Source: Chloroflexota bacterium
GTDB lineage: Bacteria > Chloroflexota > Dehalococcoidia > GIF9 > UBA5620
NCBI GenBank assembly: GCA_026389735.1
Contig: JAPLHH010000170.1
Span: 1 to 21,654, forward strand
Direction: 5' to 3'
Length of the DNA stretch: 21,654 bases
Shown here in pieces: positions 1-8,129 of the stretch. The position numbers were made by a program, and so were the translations under genes. Below the pieces are notes generated by a model. That model was not told the origin of the DNA, searched no databases, and saw only the letters and a program-made list of their open reading frames with translations. Numbering within the stretch: position 1 is the stretch's first letter; every line of letters begins with the position of its first letter.

Positions 1-122
1 ATCCTTCGTCAAGAAGGATAATATAGGGGCTGCCAAATTGGAATACGGCTGCCAGAAATCAAACCCGATACCGATTTAAGGCTTTCGTATGACCGTAACT
101 AAAGTAAACAAAGGAGGACATA

Positions 123-383
123 ATGGCAAAGCTGCTCTGGAAACCATCCGAAGAACGGAAAAAGAAATCGAATATTACTAAATTCATAGATTATGTCAAT
201 AAGCGTTACGCCCAGAAAATCAGCACTTATGACGAACTATATTCCTGGTCAGTAAGCGAAATACCTGATTTCTGGGCGGCAGTATGGGACTTTGTTGGAA
301 TCAAGGCCTCCAAAGGCTATGACACTGTAATTGACGACCTTAAAAGATGCCCGGCGCCAAATGGTTCCCCGGGGCCAAACTGA
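123..383 (+). pseudogene. Acetoacetyl-CoA synthetase, N-terminal fragment (frameshifted from the next ORF)
   Basis: This 86-codon frame starts at an ATG with a strong ribosome binding site (AAGGAGGA about 4 bases upstream). Residues 1-75 match the N-terminal cap of acetoacetyl-CoA synthetases (LLWKPSEE, then SNITKFIDYVNKR, WSVSEIPDFWAAVWDF). After VIDDLK the frame runs into CPAPNGSPGPN, which is not family-like, while the expected continuation (MPGAKWFPGAKLNFAENLL in the family pattern) lies in the -1 frame from 347. Adding one A to the AAAA run at about 341-345 restores a single frame of about 652 residues, the normal family length. The break is therefore one missing base in a short homopolymer: either a sequencing error or a recent mutation. 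No classical slippery heptamer is present, so programmed frameshifting is unlikely. Confidence 0.8.
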
Positions 384-2080
384 ACTTCGCTGAAAACTTG
401 TTAAGGTACAGGGATAACCATACAGCTTTTATCTTCAGGGGGGAAACGCAGAAAACAGCCAAAATGAGCTATGCGGAGCTTTACGACACTGTGGCACGCT
501 TAGCAAAATCCCTCCGCCAGATAGGAGTTCGCCCGGGTGACCGGGTGGCAGCATATATGCCCAATATGATGGAGACGGCTATTGCTATGCTTGCTGGTAC
601 CAGTGTAGGCGCCACATGGGCTTCTTGTGCTACTGACATCGGCCCAGACGCAGCTATTGACCGCCTCGGACAGATTGGACCAAAGGTTTTATTCACGGTT
701 GACGGATATTTCTATAAGGGGAAGGGCTTCAATTCCATCCCCAATGCCGCTGAGATTATAAAAGGAATACCTTCGATTGAAAAGGTTGTAGTAGCTTCCT
801 ATACAGGACAAAAACCTGATATAAGCCATATCCCTAACGCCGTACATTATGTCGACTTTCTGGCCAAAGAAAGAGGACTTGAAATTCAGTTCGAACAGCT
901 ACCTTTCGACCATCCCGTGTATATCATGTTTTCCTCTGGAACAACCGGTAAGCCAAAGTGCATGGTGCAAGGAGCCGGTGGGATTCTTATCAATCAATTA
1001 AAGGAATTAATTATTCATACTGATTTAAAACGAGAAGATGTCCACTTCTTTATCACCACCTGTAGCTGGATGATGTGGAACTGGATGCTAAGCTCTTTAG
1101 CAACAGGAAACACTTTAGTTTTATACGACGGCAACCCCAGCTACCCTGATTCCGGTGCTATGTGGAAACTAGTTCAGGACGAGAAGATAACCATGTTCGG
1201 TTGCAGCGCAAGCTATATCAATTATCTCAGGGGCGAGAAAATTAAGCCCGGGAAAGACTACGATCTGTCATCATTGCAGCAAATATGGCAAACCGGCTCA
1301 CCTCTTTCAGCCGACGGCTTTGAGTATGTTTACCAAGATATTAAAAAAGATTTGTGGTTTAATTCCAGTGCCGGCGGCACCGACATCAATGGCTGCTTTT
1401 GTACCGGAAACCCTATCAGCCCTGTGTATGCCGGTGAATTACAGAAGGCTGCTCTGGCCATGAAAATAAACGTATATGATGAAAAGGGCAAACCAATAGT
1501 TGACCGCGAGGGAGAACTTGTCTGCGAAGCTCCAGCTCCCCCCATGCCTCTCTCTTTCTGGAACGACCCCGATGGCAAAAAATATAAGGAGGCCTATTTC
1601 GAAGTTTATCCCGGTATATGGCGTCATGGAGATTACGTCGTGCGTAATAGCGATACTGGTGGATTCACTTTCTTCGGCCGTTCTGACTCGGTGCTAAAGC
1701 CTTCTGGAGTCCGCATCGGCACAGCGGAAATATACAATCAGGTTGAAAAATTGGAAGAGGTGGCTGACAGCCTTGCCATAGGACAGAACTGGGAGGGAGA
1801 CCAGCGTGTAATTCTCTTCGTTAAGCTTGCTGAAGGGCATAATTTGACGGAAGATTTGAAAAACAAAATTAGAAAGACCCTGCGTGAAAATGCTTCCCCT
1901 CGGCACATCCCGGCTAAGATTCTCCAGGTGCCTGATATTCCCTACACCCTGAACATGAAGAAGGTCGAAAGCGCTGTCACTAATATAATACACGGTAGGC
2001 CAGTCTTGAACCGAGATGCTTTAGCCAACCCCCAATGCCTTGCTTACTACGAGAGCCTTCTTGAAGAGCTTAAGTCGTAG
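347..2080 (+). CDS. Acetoacetyl-CoA synthetase, main part (ANL superfamily adenylate-forming enzyme)
   Basis: The family activates acetoacetate with ATP and CoA to acetoacetyl-CoA through an acyl-adenylate, in the cytoplasm. In this 577-residue frame the ANL P-loop is SSGTTGKPK at residues 196-204, the hinge/A8 region is GRSDSVLKPSG at 444-454, and the C-terminal catalytic lysine motif is IPYTLNMKKVE, with the lysine near 538. The opening WFPGAKLNFAENLL and the C-terminal VESAVTNIIHG are typical of acetoacetyl-CoA synthetase rather than acetyl-CoA synthetase. The ATG at 347 has no convincing Shine-Dalgarno and lacks the N-terminal cap, which is encoded by 123-383 in another frame. The natural product was probably one protein of about 652 residues. 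If the frameshift is real, this part may be poorly translated. The next gene downstream encodes an oxidoreductase subunit, which fits CoA-ester metabolism. Confidence 0.85.
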   Translation: MPGAKWFPGAKLNFAENLLRYRDNHTAFIFRGETQKTAKMSYAELYDTVARLAKSLRQIGVRPGDRVAAYMPNMMETAIAMLAGTSVGATWASCATDIGPDAAIDRLGQIGPKVLFTVDGYFYKGKGFNSIPNAAEIIKGIPSIEKVVVASYTGQKPDISHIPNAVHYVDFLAKERGLEIQFEQLPFDHPVYIMFSSGTTGKPKCMVQGAGGILINQLKELIIHTDLKREDVHFFITTCSWMMWNWMLSSLATGNTLVLYDGNPSYPDSGAMWKLVQDEKITMFGCSASYINYLRGEKIKPGKDYDLSSLQQIWQTGSPLSADGFEYVYQDIKKDLWFNSSAGGTDINGCFCTGNPISPVYAGELQKAALAMKINVYDEKGKPIVDREGELVCEAPAPPMPLSFWNDPDGKKYKEAYFEVYPGIWRHGDYVVRNSDTGGFTFFGRSDSVLKPSGVRIGTAEIYNQVEKLEEVADSLAIGQNWEGDQRVILFVKLAEGHNLTEDLKNKIRKTLRENASPRHIPAKILQVPDIPYTLNMKKVESAVTNIIHGRPVLNRDALANPQCLAYYESLLEELKS

Positions 2081-2292
2081 TAAACCTGCTAGACAATTTG
2101 TGGACTGAAAACTAAAAGGTTTTTAGCCGGAGATAAAGACAGACTCTGCTAGCGCTGAGCAGTCACAACCATCAAGCTCACCAAGAATCTACGGTTCTGT
2201 ATTTGACACACGTAAGTAGTGAGAGTTACCATATTATGTCTGTTCACTCTGAAATACCAAGCATCAATTAAGAAAGGGCAAAGAAATCCTCT

Positions 2293-2871
2293 GTGACCAC
2301 AAAGCTATATGAGATTAGATGGCATGGGCGTGGTGGACAGGGAGCTGTAACAGCCGCCAAGATAGTGGCACAGGCAGCCTATCTTAAAGGATATCAAGGG
2401 GTAACTGCCGCACCTTCTTTTGGCGCTGAAAGAAGGGGCGTCCCGGTAAGTGCACTGACTAGGATCTCCACAGAAGCGATAGCTGTAGTGTCGCAAGTAG
2501 AAAAACCAAATGCTGTTGTGGTTCTAGATCAGTCGCTGCTTAAATATCAAGAGGTAATCAGCGGCTTAAGCAGCGGGGGATGGCTGGTGGTTAACTCATG
2601 GCTCCATCCTAAAGAGCTTAACATCAAAGGCGATTTTAACATCGCCACTGCCGATGCCACTAAAGTCTGCCGGGAACTGGGGCTGATGGTCGGCGGACTT
2701 CCAATGGTGAACACTGCTATGTTAGGCGCTTTTGCCCGTGCTACCCAAATAGTGGATATAAGTAGTATAGAAAAAGTAATAAGGGAAAGATTTTCCAATG
2801 ACGCTATAGACATTAACCTCGCCGCTATTGAGAAGACCTACGAGATAACGAAGCTAGAGAGAATAAGATAA
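2293..2871 (+). CDS. 2-oxoacid:ferredoxin oxidoreductase, gamma subunit (PorC/VorC/KorC type)
   Basis: This 192-residue protein is the gamma subunit of an enzyme that oxidatively decarboxylates a 2-oxoacid to an acyl-CoA and reduces ferredoxin. The signature RWHGRGGQGAVTAAKIVA is at residues 9-26, followed by PSFGAERRGVPVSA at 41-54. Together these are diagnostic of the POR gamma domain. The start is GTG. A GAAAGGG sequence lies about 14 bases upstream, farther than ideal. An in-frame stop at 2269-2271 limits upstream extension. The gene is first of a gamma-delta-alpha-beta set, the order seen in four-subunit archaeal and Thermotoga enzymes. Pyruvate, 2-oxoisovalerate and 2-oxoglutarate cannot be told apart from this subunit. 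Confidence 0.9.
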   Translation: MTTKLYEIRWHGRGGQGAVTAAKIVAQAAYLKGYQGVTAAPSFGAERRGVPVSALTRISTEAIAVVSQVEKPNAVVVLDQSLLKYQEVISGLSSGGWLVVNSWLHPKELNIKGDFNIATADATKVCRELGLMVGGLPMVNTAMLGAFARATQIVDISSIEKVIRERFSNDAIDINLAAIEKTYEITKLERIR

Positions 2872-2880
2872 CGTAAGGCC

Positions 2881-3156
2881 ATGGGAACCAGGGATTGCAA
2901 ACATATTTGCGATGAGTCATCACCAGCTATTGGCGAAGCTGGCAAGACAGGTGAGTGGCGCAGCCTGACACCAGTGATACAACATAACAAGTGTATCCCA
3001 GCTAAGCAAAAGAAGCCATCATGCTTTCTGTGCTGGCTGTATTGTCCGGATGCTATCATCAAGAAAACCATACCCATCCAGATAAACCTGGAATACTGTA
3101 AAGGATGCGGAATATGCATGCAAGTATGCCCGGCAAAAGCTATAACCATGGCGTAA
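2881..3156 (+). CDS. 2-oxoacid:ferredoxin oxidoreductase, delta subunit (2x[4Fe-4S] ferredoxin, PorD type)
   Basis: This 91-residue polyferredoxin subunit passes electrons from the catalytic core to external ferredoxin. The second cluster motif is canonical: CKGCGICMQVCP at residues 73-84. The first is unusual: C38, then nine residues (IPAKQKKPS), then C48-x2-C51-x3-C55-P, where bacterial ferredoxins normally have C-x2-C-x2-C-x3-CP. The WLYCPDAII context is typical of PorD, so this is the right family with an expanded first loop. Two more cysteines (C6 and C10) lie in the N-terminal extension. The gene starts 9 bases after the gamma stop codon and is clearly in the same operon. The ribosome binding site is weak. 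Confidence 0.88.
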   Translation: MGTRDCKHICDESSPAIGEAGKTGEWRSLTPVIQHNKCIPAKQKKPSCFLCWLYCPDAIIKKTIPIQINLEYCKGCGICMQVCPAKAITMA

Positions 3157-3199
3157 TGAAGAAAGGGCTCTGTCCAAAACAAGAAGAGTCAGTGGTTCT

Positions 3200-4423
3200 T
3201 TGACAAAGAAAGCTAACAAAGCCAATATCCGATTGCTGGATGGTAATCAAGCTGCTGCCGAGGGAGCCAAACTCAGCCATGTCCAGGTCATTGCTGCCTA
3301 CCCAATCACTCCACAGACACCAGTTACCGAAGCACTTTCTGAATTTGTGGAGAGAGGCGACCTCAAGGCTGAATACGTCGCCGTCGAGAGCGAACATAGT
3401 GCCATGGCCGTATGTACTTCAGCCTCTATGGTAGGAGCCAGAACCTTCACTGCGACAAGCGCCCATGGTTTAGCCTACATGCATGAGATGCTGCATTGGG
3501 CGGCTGGGGCACGCCTCCCAGTGGTGCTCGCCTGCGTTAACCGCGCCATCGGAGCACCCTGGAATATACTTAACGACCAACAGGACTCCATATCCCAGCG
3601 TGATACCGGCTGGATACAGATATATGCTCAAAACAACCAGGAAATTCTGGATTCGATCATCCAAGCTTATAAGATTTCGGAAACAGTGTACGTACCCGTT
3701 ATGGTTTGCTTCGATGGTTACGTCCTATCTCACACTGAAATGCCTGTTGAAGTGCCATCACAAGAGGATGTGGATAGCTTTTTGCCTCCATATAAACCAC
3801 ATACTATACTGGACCCAGCCAATCCCAAGAATTACAACCTTGTAACCCTTGCTGACCCCAGAGTTAACGCCGAGGGCACGCTCTGCCACGGATACATGGA
3901 ACTGAGATACCTCCTCCAGGAAGCTTTGCAAAACTCCGCAGAAACAATAATCAAGGTGGGACAGGAATTCGGCGAATTGTTTGGCAGGAACTACGCCAAC
4001 ATGTTCTGGGAAGATGACCTGGACGATGCTGACATAATTATTGTTGCCATGGGTAGCCTGGCAATGGAAGCAAAAGTGGCTGCGGACATGCTTCGGGAAG
4101 AAGGTCATAAGGTCGGCGTCCTGGGCTTGAGGGTATTCAGACCGTTTCCTAAAGCAGGCTTGGCGAAGGCACTAGAGAAAACTCGCCTGATCGTGGTTTT
4201 CGATAAGAACATCAGCTATGGCTCTGAAGGAGCCACCTGCTCAGAAATCAAGTCAGCTCTTTACGGGAGCCAAGCAAACGCAGCGATACGAAACTTCATC
4301 GTCGGACTGGGCGGACGAGATGTCAAAGCCAGAGAACTAGCAGACGCAGTAAGAAAATCGCTACCTTCAATGGAAACGGGCCCCTTGAACATCGAATATC
4401 CTGAATGGATATGTTACATTTGA
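3200..4423 (+). CDS. 2-oxoacid:ferredoxin oxidoreductase, alpha subunit (PorA/VorA/KorA type)
   Basis: This 407-residue alpha subunit provides the pyrimidine-binding half of the TPP site and the transketolase C-terminal-like domain. The N-terminal signature VIAAYPITPQTPVTEAL is at residues 30-46, followed by AEYVAVESEHSAMAV at about 58-72. The C-terminal half carries DADIIIVAMGSLAMEAKVAADMLREEG and VGVLGLRVFRPFP, typical of domain II. Length is normal for a stand-alone PorA. The chosen start is TTG at 3200. It begins the protein about 10 residues before the conserved LLDGNQAAAEGA segment. No ATG lies closer. It is 43 bases after the delta stop. Substrate is not resolved; pyruvate or a branched 2-oxoacid are the likeliest. 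Confidence 0.9.
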   Translation: MTKKANKANIRLLDGNQAAAEGAKLSHVQVIAAYPITPQTPVTEALSEFVERGDLKAEYVAVESEHSAMAVCTSASMVGARTFTATSAHGLAYMHEMLHWAAGARLPVVLACVNRAIGAPWNILNDQQDSISQRDTGWIQIYAQNNQEILDSIIQAYKISETVYVPVMVCFDGYVLSHTEMPVEVPSQEDVDSFLPPYKPHTILDPANPKNYNLVTLADPRVNAEGTLCHGYMELRYLLQEALQNSAETIIKVGQEFGELFGRNYANMFWEDDLDDADIIIVAMGSLAMEAKVAADMLREEGHKVGVLGLRVFRPFPKAGLAKALEKTRLIVVFDKNISYGSEGATCSEIKSALYGSQANAAIRNFIVGLGGRDVKARELADAVRKSLPSMETGPLNIEYPEWICYI

Positions 4424-4436
4424 AGGGTATTTCATT

Positions 4437-5372
4437 TTGAAAGTTAATGCAGTCAACCTAACCGAAACAGAATATACACTGCCAGGCAATAGAACATGTC
4501 CAGGTTGTGCCTTATCGCTTGCCTATCGTCACATTCTAAAGGCACTAGAGGGACAGGTTATTGTAACGGTGCCAGCCAGTTGTCTCACCGTATTGCACGG
4601 CATGTATCCGATAACGTCGGTTAATGTCCCTTGCGTGAATACACCATTCGCCTCCACCGGGGCATCAGCAACCGGACTGATTGCCGGACTCAGAGCTACA
4701 GGCAAAAAGGGATTGACCGTACTGGCAATGGCTGGCGACGGAGGCACTCATGACATAGGAATCCAGTCATTGAGCGGGGCTGCGGAAAGGCAGGAGGATT
4801 TTATCTACATCTGCTATGACAACGAAGGCTATATGAACACCGGCAATCAGCGCTCAGGCTCCACACCTCTCGGTGCTATCACAGGCACCACGCCTATCCT
4901 GGGCAAGCGACAAAACCCGAAGGATATAGCTGCCATAATGGAAGCCCATTGCCTGCCGTATATCGCCACTGCCAATGCCTCTTACCCTCTAGACCTATAC
5001 GAAAAAGTCAGAAAAGCAAAGGAGATAAAGGGCACCAGGTTCATTCATGTATTCACACCCTGCGCTCCCGGATGGCAATTCCCCTACAGTGACACCATCA
5101 AAATCGGCCAACTGGCAGTAGAGACCGGACTGGTTGTGCTCTACGAGGTTGAAGATGGCATTTTTCACCTCACTTCTGCCAGCGAGTCACTTGCCCGAAA
5201 GGGTAACCTAAGGCCAGTAAGAGAATACTTGACTGAACAGGGAAGGTTCAAAAACATTACCGAAGAGCAGGTCAACCAATTGCAGGACTGGGTAAATGAC
5301 CGATGGAAGTGCTACCTTGAGCGGGCAACTAACTTACAGTCTCCGACGATGCCAGAAGAATCAGCATCCTAG
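4437..5372 (+). CDS. 2-oxoacid:ferredoxin oxidoreductase, beta subunit (TPP-binding, PorB/VorB type)
   Basis: This 311-residue subunit binds thiamine pyrophosphate and one [4Fe-4S] cluster. The TPP/Mg motif runs from AGDGGTHDIGIQ (99-110) to DNEGYMNTGNQRS (128-140). The cluster ligands visible are C21 and C24 (TCPGC), C49 (VPASCL) and C209 (FTPCAPGW), matching the four cysteines of pyruvate:ferredoxin oxidoreductase beta subunits. The start is TTG at 4437. A GAAGGG Shine-Dalgarno at 4422-4427 overlaps the alpha stop codon, about 9 bases upstream, so translation of alpha and beta is probably coupled. YMNTG is common in pyruvate- and 2-oxoisovalerate-type beta subunits. I infer one of these but cannot prove it. 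Confidence 0.92.
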   Translation: MKVNAVNLTETEYTLPGNRTCPGCALSLAYRHILKALEGQVIVTVPASCLTVLHGMYPITSVNVPCVNTPFASTGASATGLIAGLRATGKKGLTVLAMAGDGGTHDIGIQSLSGAAERQEDFIYICYDNEGYMNTGNQRSGSTPLGAITGTTPILGKRQNPKDIAAIMEAHCLPYIATANASYPLDLYEKVRKAKEIKGTRFIHVFTPCAPGWQFPYSDTIKIGQLAVETGLVVLYEVEDGIFHLTSASESLARKGNLRPVREYLTEQGRFKNITEEQVNQLQDWVNDRWKCYLERATNLQSPTMPEESAS

Positions 5373-5752
5373 AACATTTCTGCAAGCACTAAAACATACA
5401 AGATATAAAGACATACTTAAGCTTAACAGAGGTTCATGTACTCCAAAGCACTTCCTACTGTGCTACCTGTTCCAGAAAATCGGGCTTGAGGTGTTATATA
5501 CAGTTCACCCCTTCCGATGAAGTGGTTTTGAAGCCGTCTATCCCCCGGAGCTGCAGGAGCCAGCCGAGGCCATGCCACTAAACTATCACCTTGCATGCAA
5601 GGTAGATTCCGAGGGCATTTGGCCACAATTTCACCAACTCCAAATGATTGAGATATGAACCTGCCTCCTTTATGCCAGAATAACAGGCTAGCGATGAGGA
5701 TAATATAAATAGTATAATAACTCCATCTATTGATATCTATGATATTGCTCCG
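5373..5752 (+). other. Intergenic region between the oxidoreductase operon and lysA
   Basis: This 380-base stretch holds no gene I can support. A minus-strand open frame (5423-5761) has no recognisable domain and overlaps the lysA start. A perfect 16-base palindrome, ACCTTGCATGCAAGGT, lies at 5588-5603. An AT-rich segment near the lysA start contains TATAAT at 5713-5718, a plausible -10 box, but no good -35 box at 17 bases. No riboswitch or clear intrinsic terminator was recognised. Confidence 0.5.
5588..5603. promoter_or_regulatory. Perfect 16-base palindrome, possible operator
   Basis: The sequence ACCTTGCATGCAAGGT reads identically on both strands. It lies in non-coding DNA about 150 bases upstream of lysA and 215 bases after the oxidoreductase beta gene. 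The shape suits a homodimeric DNA-binding protein, but no known operator was matched, and one such palindrome in a window of this size is not rare by chance. Confidence 0.25.
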
Positions 5753-7078
5753 ATGCACCAAAGCGATTTATCGAAGCTTTCCCTGTTTCCGTTAACAAAG
5801 GAGGTTGACAGTCGCGGTCACCTTCATATTGGTGGCTGTGACTGTGTTGAGCTGGCTAAGAAATTCGGCACTCCCCTCTATGTTTTCGACGAGGCCACTC
5901 TTCGCTCTAAGTGTCAAGAGTTCAAGGCTGAGTTCACCAAGCGTTATTCGAACACACTTATTATATATGCATCTAAGGCTTTCCTGAACCGGGCTCTAGC
6001 TATTATCTTCAAAGAAGAAGGCCTGGGGTTGGATGTTGTTTCTGGTGGAGAGCTGAGCACGGCTCAATCAGTGGATTTCCCCCGAGAAAAGGTGTATTTT
6101 CACGGCAATAACAAGACTGCCGATGAGCTAAAGCTGGCTTTAGATTGGGAAATCGGGCGAATTGTAGTTGATAACTTCGATGAGATGGAACTACTCAATT
6201 CATTAGCTCGTGAGATGGGAGTTAGACAGAGCATTTTACTTCGTCTTACTCCTGGAGTGGATCCACATACCCATCGCCATACCACCACCGGTATACTGGA
6301 TAGCAAATTTGGCTTTCCGCTAGCCACCGGGCAGGCTGAGACGGCAGTGGCCAAAGCCATGTCAGCTCCCAACCTCAATCTTGTGGGCCTTCACTTTCAC
6401 CTTGGCTCACCCATCCCCGACACCTCTTCTTATCAGATAGCCATAAGCCTTGTCCTTAATTTTGCCAGGGAGATGAAAACTAAGCATGATTTTCACCTTG
6501 CTGAATTCAGCCCCGGTGGTGGCTTAGCTGTCAAATACACAGTAGGTTCTCAGACACCAAGCATAACTGATTATGCTGAAGCTATAACTACCAAGGTTAC
6601 AAGTCTAGCCACTGAACTTGACTTGACATGTCCAAAGCTAATTATTGAACCTGGAAGAGCTATCGTGGCACAGGCAGGTGTGGCTTTATATACTGTTGGT
6701 TCGATAAAAGAGATTCCCGGAGTGCGGAAATATATATGTGTAGACGGCGGTATGGGGGATAATATCCGCCCGGCTCTTTACGAAGCACGGTATGAAGTTT
6801 TAGTAGCAAACAAGGTTAGCGATGACGAATCAACCAAAATTACTATCGCCGGCAAATATTGTGAGTCAGGTGACATTCTGGCCAGAGACGTGAGCTTGGC
6901 TCCCGTCTCAGTAGGAGATATTATAGCTATACCAGTCAGCGGCGCTTATTCTATCCCCATGTCAAGCAATTATAATATGGTTCCCAGACCAGCAATTGTG
7001 ATGGTCAAAGACGGCAAAGCCCGCCTGATCCGAAAGCGCGAAAGCTATAAGGACTTGATAAAGCTAGACCGAATTTAG
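5753..7078 (+). CDS. lysA: Diaminopimelate decarboxylase
   Basis: LysA is a PLP enzyme that decarboxylates meso-diaminopimelate to L-lysine, the last step of lysine biosynthesis. The 441-residue protein has the fold-III pattern: PLP lysine K75 in IIYASKAF, the HFHLGS motif, the SPGGGLAV phosphate-binding loop, EPGRAIVA, and the C-terminal CESGD motif, whose cysteine completes the active site across the dimer. Tail segments YSIPMSSNYNMVPRPA are also typical. Length is usual for the family. The ATG at 5753 has no clear Shine-Dalgarno. The stop is only 7 bases before holB, so lysA, holB and the PSP1 gene probably form one transcript. Other group IV decarboxylases are less likely because CESGD and the overall pattern fit LysA well. 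Confidence 0.93.
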   Translation: MHQSDLSKLSLFPLTKEVDSRGHLHIGGCDCVELAKKFGTPLYVFDEATLRSKCQEFKAEFTKRYSNTLIIYASKAFLNRALAIIFKEEGLGLDVVSGGELSTAQSVDFPREKVYFHGNNKTADELKLALDWEIGRIVVDNFDEMELLNSLAREMGVRQSILLRLTPGVDPHTHRHTTTGILDSKFGFPLATGQAETAVAKAMSAPNLNLVGLHFHLGSPIPDTSSYQIAISLVLNFAREMKTKHDFHLAEFSPGGGLAVKYTVGSQTPSITDYAEAITTKVTSLATELDLTCPKLIIEPGRAIVAQAGVALYTVGSIKEIPGVRKYICVDGGMGDNIRPALYEARYEVLVANKVSDDESTKITIAGKYCESGDILARDVSLAPVSVGDIIAIPVSGAYSIPMSSNYNMVPRPAIVMVKDGKARLIRKRESYKDLIKLDRI

Positions 7079-7085
7079 AAAAGAT

Positions 7086-8129
7086 ATGTGGCAAACAATT
7101 GGTCAACCCAAAGCTTTAGCCTTACTTGAACATGGCCTTCAAACCGACGAATTGGCTCATGCCTACCTTCTTGTAGGAGCACCACACATAGGTAAAATGA
7201 CCTTAGCATTCGATTTGGCCCAAGCAGTGAACTGCCAAGGGAAAGAGCCACCTTGTGGTGAGTGTCAGTCCTGTCGCAGAATCGCCAACGGTAAGCACGC
7301 TGATATTGCAATCATAGGTCTGAACTCAGCCAAAGATTCGGGAGAGGTAAGGACGCGTGTTGAAATTAGCATTGATGATATTAAAGAACTTCAGCACAGT
7401 GCCAACTTGCCGCCGTATGAGGGGAGGTGCAAGGTCTTTATTATCGATGGTGCTGAATATCTATCTACCGAAGCGGCCAACTGCTTGCTCAAGACTATAG
7501 AAGAGCCGCCACCTCACATAATGATACTTCTATTGACTGCCGAAGAGCTACGGCTCTTGCCCACTGTAGTCTCTCGCTGCCAGCGGATAGAATTAAAGCC
7601 AATTTCAAGCGAGGAAGCGGAAAAAATACTTATCGAGTCACATGGCGTTGATAGTGATAGGGCAAGACTCTTAGCCCGATTGTCCCAGGGCTGCCTCGGT
7701 TGGGCACTAAGAGTTTCAGTTGACGACAGTTACCTCGCACAGCGCACTCAAAGGTTGACCGAAATGTTTTCTTTGCTAGGTGCTGGGTGGGAAGAACGCT
7801 TCAGCTACGCTGCTAAGCTCGGGAATGAGCGTAAGTCAGCCGAAGAGGCAATAAAACTTTGGCTTGTCTGGTGGAGAGATGTGATGCTGACTAAATGCGG
7901 CTGCAAACACACCACCACCAATGTTGACTACATCTCAAAGCTTGAGAAATGGGCACAGGTGCTAAGTTTATTGGAGATCAGGAATTTCATCGATAGCTTG
8001 CGACAATCGTTAAACCAGATCGCTGTAAATGCCAACCTGCGCCTGGTGTTCGAGACATTAATGCTTGACATGCCTAAGAAGGAGGGAGCACTGGGTAACA
8101 CACCATTACCCACGCCCGTAAGCTTATAA
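7086..8129 (+). CDS. holB: DNA polymerase III, delta' subunit (clamp loader)
   Basis: Delta' is a structural AAA+ subunit of the clamp loader that places the sliding clamp on DNA. In the 347 residues, the P-loop region is VGAPHIGKMT at 30-39, followed by a zinc-binding set C50, C57, C60, C63 (CQGKEPPCGECQSC). Then come KVFIIDGAEYL at about 116-126, the conserved NCLLKTIEEPP at about 132-142, and the SRC trigger motif at 163-165 in TVVSRCQRI. The IIDGAE in place of DEAD suggests it does not hydrolyse ATP well, as in other delta' proteins. The gene starts 7 bases after lysA and its TAA overlaps the next ATG by one base. A DnaX-type subunit is unlikely because the protein is short and lacks the DnaX C-terminal domains. 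Confidence 0.92.
   Translation: MWQTIGQPKALALLEHGLQTDELAHAYLLVGAPHIGKMTLAFDLAQAVNCQGKEPPCGECQSCRRIANGKHADIAIIGLNSAKDSGEVRTRVEISIDDIKELQHSANLPPYEGRCKVFIIDGAEYLSTEAANCLLKTIEEPPPHIMILLLTAEELRLLPTVVSRCQRIELKPISSEEAEKILIESHGVDSDRARLLARLSQGCLGWALRVSVDDSYLAQRTQRLTEMFSLLGAGWEERFSYAAKLGNERKSAEEAIKLWLVWWRDVMLTKCGCKHTTTNVDYISKLEKWAQVLSLLEIRNFIDSLRQSLNQIAVNANLRLVFETLMLDMPKKEGALGNTPLPTPVSL

Noticed and set aside
2..79. Open plus-strand frame ending SNPIPI before the acetoacetyl-CoA synthetase
   Set aside because: Could be the 3' end of an upstream gene, but only 25 residues are visible and no family was recognised.
336..350. Programmed -1 frameshift in acetoacetyl-CoA synthetase
   Set aside because: The local sequence is not a slippery heptamer in the required frame, and the enzyme family is not known for recoding.
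2112..2126. CTAAAA/TTTTAG hairpin after acetoacetyl-CoA synthetase as a terminator
   Set aside because: The stem is short and AT-rich and lacks a T-run after it.
2203..2237. TTGACA followed by TATTAT upstream of the oxidoreductase gamma gene
   Set aside because: The spacing is 23 bases, too long for a normal sigma70 promoter.
5520..5580. CTTCAAAACC on the minus strand, resembling a selenocysteine tRNA anticodon loop
   Set aside because: No acceptor stem, no T-arm with TTCGA, and no long variable arm could be folded around it.
5423..5761. Minus-strand 112-codon frame in the intergenic region upstream of lysA
   Set aside because: No recognisable domain, no ribosome binding site, and it overlaps the start of lysA on the other strand.
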